A stretch of 5,274 bases of DNA from Peptostreptococcaceae bacterium (GTDB lineage: Bacteria; Bacillota; Clostridia; Peptostreptococcales; Anaerovoracaceae), in assembly GCA_016650115.1 (NCBI GenBank), contig JAENWI010000117.1:1-5274 (forward strand), in the 5' to 3' direction. Positions within the stretch are counted from its first letter, which is position 1. Every line of letters begins with the position of its first letter. A program made the translations under genes and the position numbers. Of this stretch, positions 1 to 5,274 are shown one piece after another. The notes beneath the pieces were generated by a model. The model was not told the DNA's origin. It did not search any database and worked only from the letters and a program-made list of their open reading frames with translations.

Positions 1-1194
1 ATCTTTGCCCTCATACCCGGCAAGCAGCTTCGGAAGAACCTCTTCAACCTTGCCGCAAATGAATTCAGCATTGACTGCCCCATTGATTGTAGCATTTCTA
101 TTTGCATCAAGCACTGCTGATTTTATAGATTCAATTCCAATAACTCTTTTCGCATTTTCAGCACAGAATATACCTATTGTTCCCACTCCGCAGTAGAGAT
201 CCAGAACAGTTTCTGTTCCTGTCAGTCCAGCATATTCTGCTGCTTTTTTGTATAGTTTATTCATCTGTACCGGATTAACCTGATAGAATGAATGTGGTGA
301 AATTTCAAACTGAAATTTTCCGACTTTTTCTAAAATTGAAGGTTTTCCGGCAATTATAATGCATTCCTCACCCATTATTTCTGCAGACTTTTTCTTGTTT
401 ACATTTATTACAACACTTTCAAGTGAATATTCCACTCCATCGGCTCTTGGAGGCAGTTCATTTATTACTGCATCCATCATTTCTACCATCTTTTCGCTAT
501 TCGGTATAGTTTTTCCATTTACAACAATCATAGCCATTACTTCGCCTGTATTCATTGCTGTTTTAACAATAAGATGTCTAAAAAGTCCTTTTTCCCATTT
601 AGGATCATATGCAAGTATATTGTCCTGCTTCATAAATTTTCTTAAAGCATCTGCAACTGCTTCTGATGCTTCACTTTGAAGAAGACACTTTCTGCAGTTA
701 ACGACACTATGAGATTTAGCTTTATAGAATCCAATTGCAATGCTGCCAATATTCTCTTGTAATCCACCTTTTTTTGTAATAAGGCCACCACCACTTATTG
801 GCATTTGTGCCTTGTTTCTGTATCTGAATGGCTGGTCTGTTCCTATGATTGGATTGATTACAGGATTTTCCAATCCACCTAATCTTGTAAGTCTGTCCAA
901 AATCATTTTTTCCTTCCATGCAAGCTGTGCATCATAGGAAAGTTCGGCTAATGTACACCCGCCGCATTCTTTCGAATACTCACAGGTTGATGCCACTCTA
1001 TAAATCGAAGGCTTATTTATTTCAACTAGCTTGGCAAAACAATAATTCTTTTTTACTTTTGTTATTTCTGCGGTAATCTTATCTCCAATCACTACTCCGT
1101 CGACAAACACGGCAAGACCTTCGATTTTTCCAATTCCTTTTCCTTCATTACTCATATCAACTATATCAATAGTGACGATTTGTCCGTTTTCCAT
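1..1194 (-). CDS. rlmD: 23S rRNA (uracil-C5)-methyltransferase, RlmD/RlmCD/RumA family, C-terminus cut by window edge
   Basis: SAM-dependent enzyme that methylates C5 of uracil in 23S rRNA. In E. coli RlmD modifies U1939; the B. subtilis homologue RlmCD modifies both U747 and U1939, so one gene may do both jobs here. The frame is open for 398 codons from the ATG at 1194 to the left edge with no stop. Residues 1 to about 60 form a TRAM-like RNA-binding domain. Cys71, Cys77, Cys80 (C-x5-CGGC) and Cys170 match the four ligands of the family's 4Fe-4S cluster. SAM-binding elements follow: FYQVN with Gln305, VLDLYCGVG at 330-338, and GIE with Glu355. The last roughly 60 residues, which should carry the DPPR motif, catalytic Cys and general-base Glu, lie outside, so catalytic competence cannot be judged. 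The purine-rich stretch before the ATG (AAGAAAGAGAG) is a weak ribosome binding site. The gene starts 53 bp after the thioesterase stop and is probably co-transcribed with it. The family call is firm; U747 versus U1939 is not resolved. Confidence 0.93.
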   Translation of the reverse strand, partial: MENGQIVTIDIVDMSNEGKGIGKIEGLAVFVDGVVIGDKITAEITKVKKNYCFAKLVEINKPSIYRVASTCEYSKECGGCTLAELSYDAQLAWKEKMILDRLTRLGGLENPVINPIIGTDQPFRYRNKAQMPISGGGLITKKGGLQENIGSIAIGFYKAKSHSVVNCRKCLLQSEASEAVADALRKFMKQDNILAYDPKWEKGLFRHLIVKTAMNTGEVMAMIVVNGKTIPNSEKMVEMMDAVINELPPRADGVEYSLESVVINVNKKKSAEIMGEECIIIAGKPSILEKVGKFQFEISPHSFYQVNPVQMNKLYKKAAEYAGLTGTETVLDLYCGVGTIGIFCAENAKRVIGIESIKSAVLDANRNATINGAVNAEFICGKVEEVLPKLLAGYEGKD

Positions 1195-1247
1195 TTTTTC
1201 TCTCTTTCTTAATAAAACCAATTATATTCTCTGCTATTTGGGCTTCT

Positions 1248-1661
1248 CTATAAATCTTCTAATATCCTATCATACAAATCCGGTCGGTATGTTTTAAATC
1301 TTGCTGGTTTTAATTTATCATCTGTAATAGCATGTTTTGTGCTTCCGGTTACAAGTAATTCGCCTGTAGATTTCCTTCGTATTTCATAATTAATCACTAC
1401 AGTAGCAGCTTTTAGTTCGCTAATCCAGGCGCTGATTTCAAGAACATCATCGTAATATGCGGGCAACTTGTAAGTGCATTCCACACTGGCTACCGGAAGC
1501 CAGAATTTATCTTTTTCTAGGACTGAATACGGAAATCCTATTTGTCTCAAGTACTCATTTCTTCCAATCTCAAACCATTTAATATAATTTGTGTGATATA
1601 CAATCCCCATTCCGTCTGTATCTGCAAACAATACTCTTATTTCACTTTTATACTTTTTCAA
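1248..1661 (-). CDS. Acyl-CoA thioesterase, YbgC/4-hydroxybenzoyl-CoA thioesterase (hotdog) family
   Basis: A 137-residue single-domain hotdog-fold protein, the usual size for this family of cytoplasmic acyl-CoA thioesterases. The family signature lies at residues 12-39, beginning FADTDGMGIVYHTNYIKWFE. Asp16, just before GMGIVY, aligns with the catalytic Asp of Pseudomonas 4-hydroxybenzoyl-CoA thioesterase, and Tyr26 and Glu31 fall in the conserved helix. The start is TTG at 1661, read as Met. It is supported by AGGAGA at 1668-1673 with a 6-base spacer, and the next in-frame Met (residue 18) would delete the active site. No signal peptide or membrane segment is visible. The gene lies 53 bp after whiA and 53 bp before the rRNA methyltransferase, which suggests co-transcription. 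The physiological acyl-CoA cannot be read from sequence, and nothing nearby points to aromatic degradation. In other bacteria YbgC is tied to the Tol-Pal system and phospholipid metabolism, but there are no tol genes here, so the fluoroacetyl-, hydroxybenzoyl- and short-chain-acyl-CoA options all stay open. Confidence 0.9.
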   Translation of the reverse strand: MKKYKSEIRVLFADTDGMGIVYHTNYIKWFEIGRNEYLRQIGFPYSVLEKDKFWLPVASVECTYKLPAYYDDVLEISAWISELKAATVVINYEIRRKSTGELLVTGSTKHAITDDKLKPARFKTYRPDLYDRILEDL

Positions 1662-1667
1662 TTTATT

Positions 1668-1673
1668 TCTCCT
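1668..1673 (-). promoter_or_regulatory. Ribosome binding site of the thioesterase gene (fixes a TTG start)
   Basis: AGGAGA on the minus strand, 6 bases before the TTG at 1661. It is the only good Shine-Dalgarno in the 53-bp spacer after whiA, and no in-frame ATG lies where it would serve, so TTG is the likely initiator. Confidence 0.8.
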
Positions 1674-1714
1674 GTAATGCTTTTGTCATCCTGTATGGCT
1701 CTGGCTGATTTTGC

Positions 1715-2659
1715 TTATTTTAGTTTTTTAGCATATTCTTCTATTTTAACAAACCTTTTATTGATACCTGATTTTTTCATTGGAGGATCCAGCATTTCGG
1801 CCAGTTCAGTTAGTGATGCATCAGGGTTTTCTATTCTAAGCTGTGCAACTTCATAAAGTTTATTTGGGAGAACATCCAATCCCTTAATTTTCTCTATTTT
1901 CCTTATGTTTTCCATCTGCCTGTCTGAGGCATCCAACGTCTTCTCTAGATTTGCGCTATCACAATTATTAATTCGATTTGTTTTGTTCCGCATTTCCTTA
2001 ACTATTCTTGTGTTTTCAAAAGCGAAAAGTTGGCCATGCGCTCCAAGAATATTCAAAATATCAATGATTTGATCTGAGTCTTTTACATAAACAACATAGC
2101 TTTTTTTCCTCTCAACGACTTTTGAACTAATCCCGCTAAAACTGTTGATTAGTTTTTTTAAATCGTTTGCCAGGATTTGTGTATTACATAGAAACTCAAT
2201 ATGATAAGCTTTTTCAGGATCTGTTAAAATACCCGTACCAAGGAATACCCCTCTTAAATAAGCTTTCCTGCAGCATTTTGTTTTAATCAGATTTTCATAA
2301 ATTCCATCACTGATGTAATTAATACCCTCTTTAACCATAAGTATCCCTGTTTCGCGTAATATTTGTTCACTCATTTCAGGAACGCTAATTGTCAGCAGGT
2401 AGGAATGCCCTTTTTTTAGTGATGTTCCTTGACCAATTTCAAGTTCTGCTTCTGCAGAAAAATATTCCTTAATCATTTTTTTAAAATGACGTGCAACCGC
2501 AGGATTTTCTGTACTGGTTACCAGCTTCACCTTCCCGCCGCCGGCAAGCCTTATACTGCCACACATGCGAATAAAACCCGAAATTTCTGCCAGCATGCAG
2601 CATTTTTTTTCTTGGGTTAAATGAGCCAATTCATTTTTTGTATCTGTTGCAAACGACAT
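1715..2659 (-). CDS. whiA: WhiA, DUF199 family DNA-binding protein (sporulation/cell-division regulator)
   Basis: Orthologue of Streptomyces WhiA and B. subtilis YvcL. WhiA activates sporulation-septation genes in Streptomyces and influences FtsZ-ring formation and chromosome segregation in B. subtilis. The protein has a LAGLIDADG-homing-endonuclease-like N-terminal part without nuclease function and a C-terminal helix-turn-helix domain. Visible here (numbering from the preferred start): the first LAGLIDADG-derived helix at 26-38 (ISGFIRMCGSIRL), the second at about 135-156 (YLRGVFLGTGILTDPEKAYH), the conserved NRINNCDSAN at 228-237, and the HTH region at about 263-305 ending in DPPMKKSGINKR, a variant of the usual DPPxSKSGVNHR. 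The length of 314 residues is normal. Two ATGs are adjacent (2662 and 2659). AGAGG at 2665-2669 sits only 2 bases from the first but 5 from the second, and WhiA proteins usually begin MSF, so 2659 is chosen. In many Firmicutes rapZ and yvcK lie directly upstream; here the upstream gene is a keto-acid cleavage enzyme ending in a terminator. No convincing promoter is seen just upstream. Confidence 0.95.
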   Translation of the reverse strand: MSFATDTKNELAHLTQEKKCCMLAEISGFIRMCGSIRLAGGGKVKLVTSTENPAVARHFKKMIKEYFSAEAELEIGQGTSLKKGHSYLLTISVPEMSEQILRETGILMVKEGINYISDGIYENLIKTKCCRKAYLRGVFLGTGILTDPEKAYHIEFLCNTQILANDLKKLINSFSGISSKVVERKKSYVVYVKDSDQIIDILNILGAHGQLFAFENTRIVKEMRNKTNRINNCDSANLEKTLDASDRQMENIRKIEKIKGLDVLPNKLYEVAQLRIENPDASLTELAEMLDPPMKKSGINKRFVKIEEYAKKLK

Positions 2660-2664
2660 CATTA

Positions 2665-2669
2665 CCTCT
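2665..2669 (-). promoter_or_regulatory. Ribosome binding site of whiA (selects the second of two ATGs)
   Basis: AGAGG on the minus strand. Spacing is 2 bases to the ATG at 2662 and 5 bases to the ATG at 2659. The longer spacing and the family's usual MSF N-terminus favour 2659. Confidence 0.65.
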
Positions 2670-2690
2670 GTATATTAAACCATTCCAATT

Positions 2691-2732
2691 AAAAAAAACT
2701 GACAGACACACTCTAATTGCATATCCATCAGT
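2691..2732 (-). terminator. Rho-independent terminator after the keto-acid cleavage gene
   Basis: On the minus-strand transcript, bases 2732 down to 2719 pair with 2711 down to 2698. This gives a 14-pair stem (9 Watson-Crick, 5 G-U) with a 7-base loop (AAUUAGA), running straight into a U tract of eight (2698-2691). It begins 14 bases after the kce stop. The five G-U pairs become A-C mismatches in the plus-strand RNA, so the hairpin is directional and belongs to the minus-strand transcript. The stem is A/U- and G-U-rich, so termination may be incomplete, which would let some transcription reach whiA. Confidence 0.75.
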
Positions 2733-2746
2733 CAACTATGCCTTTT

Positions 2747-3571
2747 TTATTTCTTCGCAAGGCTTAAAATCTCACGGGCTTCTGTTGGATTTGCGATTTC
2801 TCTACCAAGCAGTTTAGCAAGCTTTACTACCTTTTCAACTAGTTCTCCGTTGCTCTTTGCAAGAACACCTTTTTCAATGTATAAATTATCTTCAAACCCA
2901 ACTCTCACATGCCCTCCCATTATAATGGCGGCGGCGGCAAGTTCAAATTCAGCTCTTCCTATTCCGGCCGCAGTCCAAGTACAACCAGGAGGAATACTTC
3001 CAACCATAAACACAAGATCTCTAATTGTTGCTGTCATCTGAACTCCTAAAACAAAATCAAAATGTAATGGATGTTCAAGAAGACCCTTTTTATCAATTTT
3101 CAGAGCAATATCAATCATTCCCTTATCAAAGACTTCCAGTTCAGGTTTAATCCCTCTCTCTTTCATAAGTTTGGCAAAATTTTTAATTGTATTATCCGTA
3201 TTAATAAAAATTTCATCTCCGCCAAAATTCAATGTTCCACAATCTAATGTTGCAAATTCCGGGGTTGGAACAATTTCAGTTGATTGAAGTCTTTCAAGAT
3301 CTGACATTCCTACCGCTCCCCCTGTGGAAGGCTGAATGATAACGTCAGGGCAAACCTTATATATTGCATCCACAATCTCTTGAAATCTATCTTTGCTTTG
3401 TGTAGGTGTTCCATCATCCTGTCTGACGTGAAGGTGAATAACGGATGCACCGGCATCATATGCCGACTTAGCTTCTCTAACAATTTCTTCTTTTGTGTAT
3501 GGTACTGCAGGATTATGTTCCTTTGTGACTTCCGCTCCACAAATCGCTGCAGCAATGATTAATTTTTCCAT
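2747..3571 (-). CDS. kce: Beta-keto acid cleavage enzyme (BKACE/DUF849 family), similar to 3-keto-5-aminohexanoate cleavage enzyme
   Basis: Zn-dependent TIM-barrel enzyme of the BKACE family, which condenses a beta-keto acid with acetyl-CoA and splits it to acetoacetate plus a new acyl-CoA. The reference member, Kce of the lysine fermentation pathway, converts 3-keto-5-aminohexanoate and acetyl-CoA to 3-aminobutyryl-CoA and acetoacetate. The 274-residue length is full. Known Kce active-site positions appear conserved: Glu14, the zinc ligands His46 and His48 in VIHLHVRQDDG, Ser82 in QPSTGG, Thr108/Thr113 in the ATLDCGTLNFG strand, and Arg223, Glu227 (third zinc ligand) and Asp228 in HVRVGFEDN. 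No secretion signal or membrane segment is seen, so it is cytoplasmic. The start is fixed by AAGGAGG at 3578-3584 with a 6-base spacer. The gene sits between rapZ and whiA, where yvcK is usual, with its own promoter, leader hairpin and terminator. No kamA, kamDE, kdd or kal is visible, so the lysine role is an inference; the family is firm, the substrate is not. Confidence 0.9.
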   Translation of the reverse strand: MEKLIIAAAICGAEVTKEHNPAVPYTKEEIVREAKSAYDAGASVIHLHVRQDDGTPTQSKDRFQEIVDAIYKVCPDVIIQPSTGGAVGMSDLERLQSTEIVPTPEFATLDCGTLNFGGDEIFINTDNTIKNFAKLMKERGIKPELEVFDKGMIDIALKIDKKGLLEHPLHFDFVLGVQMTATIRDLVFMVGSIPPGCTWTAAGIGRAEFELAAAAIIMGGHVRVGFEDNLYIEKGVLAKSNGELVEKVVKLAKLLGREIANPTEAREILSLAKK

Positions 3572-3577
3572 ATTGAG

Positions 3578-3584
3578 CCTCCTT
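3578..3584 (-). promoter_or_regulatory. Strong Shine-Dalgarno of the kce-like gene
   Basis: AAGGAGG on the minus strand, 6 bases before the ATG at 3571. It is the best ribosome binding site in the window, consistent with high expression of a catabolic enzyme. Confidence 0.85.
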
Positions 3585-3593
3585 AAATCATTT

Positions 3594-3623
3594 GGTGCCT
3601 CTCAGATAGGGCCTGAGTGCTCC
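3594..3623 (-). other. Hairpin in the 5' leader of the kce-like gene
   Basis: CTCAG (3617-3613 on the minus strand) pairs with CTGAG (3605-3601) around a 7-base loop. The stem extends with an A-A mismatch, a C-G pair, a one-base G bulge, a G-C pair, a second A-A mismatch and two G-C pairs. It lies between the predicted start of transcription and the Shine-Dalgarno. There is no U tract after it on the minus strand, so it is not a terminator for rapZ. Read on the plus strand, the same hairpin is followed by GTTTTTT (3624-3630), but no plus-strand gene is present to be terminated. It matches no riboswitch class I recognise. Confidence 0.5.
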
Positions 3624-3642
3624 GTTTTTTATATCAACATAT

Positions 3643-3671
3643 ATTATACCATTATAAATCCCTGTGCTCAA
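3643..3671 (-). promoter_or_regulatory. Sigma-A-type promoter (extended -10) for the kce-like gene, overlapping the end of rapZ
   Basis: On the minus strand there is TTGAGC (3671-3666), a 17-base spacer, and a perfect TATAAT (3648-3643) preceded by TGG, giving the extended -10 TGnTATAAT. The -35 lies inside the last codons of rapZ and the -10 lies just after its stop codon. Predicted transcription starts near 3636, giving a leader of about 65 bases before the ATG at 3571. Confidence 0.75.
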
Positions 3672-4500
3672 GTGTAATTCTTCTTCCCTCTTTTTTAAAG
3701 ATTTGTGCAAATTCATTAGCAATTGTCACTGACCTATGTTGTCCTCCTGTGCACCCAAATGAAATATTTAAAGAATATTTACTCTCTCTGATATATGCTG
3801 GTATAATTGAATTTATCAATTTATGAATTGTTTCAAAAAACTGCTTACTTTCCGGCTGCTTCATTACATAATCCCTTACCTTTTTATTATTCCCCGTAAG
3901 GCCTTTCAGGCTGGCAACATAAAATGGATTGGGTATAAATCTCATATCAAATACCATATCCGCCTCAAGTGGTATTCCATTCTTAAATCCAAAAGATTGA
4001 ATATTAATCGTGAATGTTGAAATATCACCTTCCTCAGAAAAAATCTTTTTTATTTCTTCCCGCAACTTTAATGGTTTCATATTTGAAGTATCAATTACAT
4101 AATCAGCAATGTCTCGAATTTCTTCTAAAAGATTTCTTTCTTTTTTCAAGCCTTCTCGTACTGATCCTGCTCTTGAAAGAGGATGCAACCGTCGTGTTTC
4201 TTTAAACCTTCTCATAAGTACTTCATCGGTTGCTTCAAGAAATATAATCTTTAAGTCTACGCCTCCCTGTTTTATTTCCTCAAGGCACATCTTTAAATCC
4301 GCGAAAAAATCGCCTCCTCTTATATCAACAACAAATGCCACCTTTTCAACAGGGCTGTTTTCGTTAATTGCTAATTTTAAAAAGTCTTTAATTAATGCCG
4401 GCGGCATATTATCTATACAATAATATCCCAAATCCTCAAGGCATATAACGCCCTGTGATTTTCCTGCACCAGAAAGCCCAGTTACAATTACAACTTCCAT
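3652..4500 (-). CDS. rapZ: RapZ/YvcJ family P-loop nucleotide-binding protein (RNase adapter homologue)
   Basis: Cytoplasmic P-loop NTPase. In E. coli RapZ is the adapter that presents the sRNA GlmZ to RNase E and controls glucosamine-6-phosphate synthesis. B. subtilis YvcJ hydrolyses nucleotides and affects competence. GlmY/GlmZ are enterobacterial, so the RNA-adapter role should not be assumed here. Visible from the preferred start (282 residues, family-typical): Walker A GLSGAGKS at 8-15, the CIDNMPP segment at 28-34, the Walker B region VDIRGG at 58-63, the FKETRRLHPL loop at 99-108, FDMRFIPNPFY in the C-terminal half, GCTGGQHRSV at 249-258, and a terminal EHRDL. An ATG at 4515 overlaps the upstream stop by one base. 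GGAGAG at 4504-4509 lies upstream of the ATG at 4500, and family members begin MEFVIVTG-like, so 4500 is chosen. The gap to the PHP gene is then 14 bp, so the two are co-transcribed. YvcK, the usual downstream partner, is absent from this locus. Confidence 0.95.
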   Translation of the reverse strand: MEVVIVTGLSGAGKSQGVICLEDLGYYCIDNMPPALIKDFLKLAINENSPVEKVAFVVDIRGGDFFADLKMCLEEIKQGGVDLKIIFLEATDEVLMRRFKETRRLHPLSRAGSVREGLKKERNLLEEIRDIADYVIDTSNMKPLKLREEIKKIFSEEGDISTFTINIQSFGFKNGIPLEADMVFDMRFIPNPFYVASLKGLTGNNKKVRDYVMKQPESKQFFETIHKLINSIIPAYIRESKYSLNISFGCTGGQHRSVTIANEFAQIFKKEGRRITLEHRDL

Positions 4501-4503
4501 GTT

Positions 4504-4509
4504 CTCTCC
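4504..4509 (-). promoter_or_regulatory. Ribosome binding site of rapZ (selects the start at 4500)
   Basis: GGAGAG on the minus strand, 3 bases before the ATG at 4500 (5 bases if the core is counted as GGAG). It lies downstream of the alternative ATG at 4515 and so cannot serve it, which argues that the five-residue longer form is not made. Confidence 0.75.
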
Positions 4510-4514
4510 AATCA

Positions 4515-5274
4515 TTAATATTCTTCAATGTTTACAATACGTGACATTCTTATTCCTGCCTCAAGCGCTCTTTTAATTGCTTCACTGCAGTCTCCAATTC
4601 TTTCCGGCTTATGTGCATCACTGCTTACAATGAATTTCACCTTGGTTTTTGCAAGTATTTCAAGCTCTTCAATATTTAAATGCTCATGCCACGAACTGAT
4701 TTCCATAAGAGTTCCCCGCCGCTCGCAGGCTACTCCTATTTTTAGAATATCAAAATCCGCCTTATCTCCTGGGTGTGTTAGTATTTTGATATCATTTTCC
4801 ATAATGGCTTTAATAACCATACTTGTATTTTTATCTCGCAATTTCCCTCTTGATTCATCTGTCCATAAAGATTTTTTGATAACCTTTCTCACAATACTTC
4901 TGGCAAAATTATCCAGCGAATAGGCATTTAAAACCCCAAAATGATACCCCGCCAAGATGCAGTCAAATAATTTTGCTTCATCTTTGGTAATATCAAGGTT
5001 ATTGTCTTTATCAATAATGTTTGCCTCAATTCCCAGTAATAATTGTATCTCTGGGTATATAAGTTTCAGCCTTTCAATCTCAGCCCGCATGACAGGTATG
5101 TTTTCTCTTTTTATTCCGTATGTTAAATGTCCAGGTCCATGGTCCGTAATAGCAATACCCGCCAGCCCATTTTCAATTGCAGCCTTTACATTTTCTTCAA
5201 TTGTTCCTTTTCCATGTGAAAAAACTGTATGAGTATGATAATCATACCTGATTCTATAATTTTTATACCCTATC
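4515..5274 (-). CDS. PHP-domain metal-dependent hydrolase (YcdX/histidinol-phosphatase-like), N-terminus at window edge
   Basis: The frame is open for 252 codons from the right edge to TAA at 4515-4517, so only the initiator and perhaps a few residues are missing. An internal Met at 5090 must not be taken as the start, because it would remove the first two metal-binding motifs. The PHP set is complete, counted from the first visible codon: HTH at 13-15 followed by FSHGKG, TDHG with Asp44-His45, GIE with Glu83, AGYHFG with His111, HPGD with His167, and SSDAH with Asp219 and His221. These are the ligands of the trinuclear metal site in the PHP superfamily, which includes phosphatases, histidinol phosphatase and the PolX/DnaE PHP domains. 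No polymerase domain is attached; size and motifs fit the stand-alone YcdX-like group, usually inferred to be phosphatases. The natural substrate is unknown. The stop is 14 bp before the rapZ start, so the two share a transcript, and PHP genes of this kind often precede rapZ in clostridia. Confidence 0.9.
   Translation of the reverse strand, partial: IGYKNYRIRYDYHTHTVFSHGKGTIEENVKAAIENGLAGIAITDHGPGHLTYGIKRENIPVMRAEIERLKLIYPEIQLLLGIEANIIDKDNNLDITKDEAKLFDCILAGYHFGVLNAYSLDNFARSIVRKVIKKSLWTDESRGKLRDKNTSMVIKAIMENDIKILTHPGDKADFDILKIGVACERRGTLMEISSWHEHLNIEELEILAKTKVKFIVSSDAHKPERIGDCSEAIKRALEAGIRMSRIVNIEEY

Noticed and set aside
722..937. Short open frames on both strands inside the rRNA methyltransferase gene
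   Set aside because: They overlap a recognisable, continuous methyltransferase frame carrying Fe-S and SAM motifs, and they lack motifs and good ribosome binding sites.
1221..1226. TATAAT on the minus strand upstream of the rRNA methyltransferase gene, as a possible promoter
   Set aside because: No TTGACA-like hexamer lies 16-18 bases upstream. An isolated -10 match is expected by chance in AT-rich DNA.
1662..1714. Possible small gene or terminator between whiA and the thioesterase
   Set aside because: No hairpin with a U tract and no supported start. The 53 bases hold only the thioesterase ribosome binding site.
2600..2608. Run of eight A in the whiA coding strand as a programmed frameshift or slippage site
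   Set aside because: The frame is intact through and after it, and no alternative product is evident. Homopolymers of this size are common at this base composition.
2663..2690. AT-rich TTTAATATACA before whiA as a promoter -10
   Set aside because: No matching -35 at proper spacing, and transcription would begin at or inside the Shine-Dalgarno.
4528..4923. A 131-codon plus-strand open frame, hydrophobic in places
   Set aside because: It is the antisense shadow of the PHP gene, whose metal-binding motifs prove the minus-strand reading.
4515..5090. PHP gene starting at the internal Met at 5090
   Set aside because: The frame continues upstream to the window edge and encodes the HTH and TDHG motifs essential to the family.

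Overview
The window is an AT-rich stretch of a bacterial chromosome with all recognisable genes on the minus strand. Gene content points to an anaerobic low-GC Gram-positive (Clostridia or Tissierellia grade): a PHP-domain gene beside rapZ, a whiA orthologue, AGGAGG-type ribosome binding sites, a TTG start, and an enzyme of the beta-keto acid cleavage family known from amino-acid fermenters. This placement is inferred from gene content, not from a marker gene.

In transcription order (right to left) the window holds: a nearly complete PHP-domain metal-dependent hydrolase (4515-5274, start off the right edge); rapZ/yvcJ, a P-loop nucleotide-binding protein (3652-4500); a kce-like beta-keto acid cleavage enzyme (2747-3571); whiA (1715-2659); a YbgC/4HBT hotdog thioesterase with a TTG start (1248-1661); and a class I SAM 23S rRNA uracil-C5 methyltransferase of the RlmD/RlmCD/RumA family (1-1194), whose C-terminus is off the left edge. 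Coding density is high, and no gene-free stretch exceeds about 85 bases.

The point of interest is the middle. In many Firmicutes rapZ, yvcK (mgfK/glmR) and whiA are consecutive. Here yvcK is missing from between rapZ and whiA, and a metabolic enzyme gene occupies the slot. That gene looks like a self-contained transcription unit. An extended -10 promoter (3643-3671) overlaps the last codons of rapZ, a hairpin leader lies before a strong Shine-Dalgarno, and a G-U-rich hairpin with a U8 tract (2691-2732) follows the stop codon. The catalytic residues known from lysine-fermentation Kce are conserved, but no other lysine-fermentation gene is visible, so the substrate is open.

Three start codons are decided by ribosome binding sites: rapZ at 4500, whiA at 2659 and the thioesterase TTG at 1661. 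No RNA gene, CRISPR array, insertion sequence or obvious defence system is seen. Apart from the rapZ-kce-whiA arrangement, this is ordinary housekeeping chromosome.
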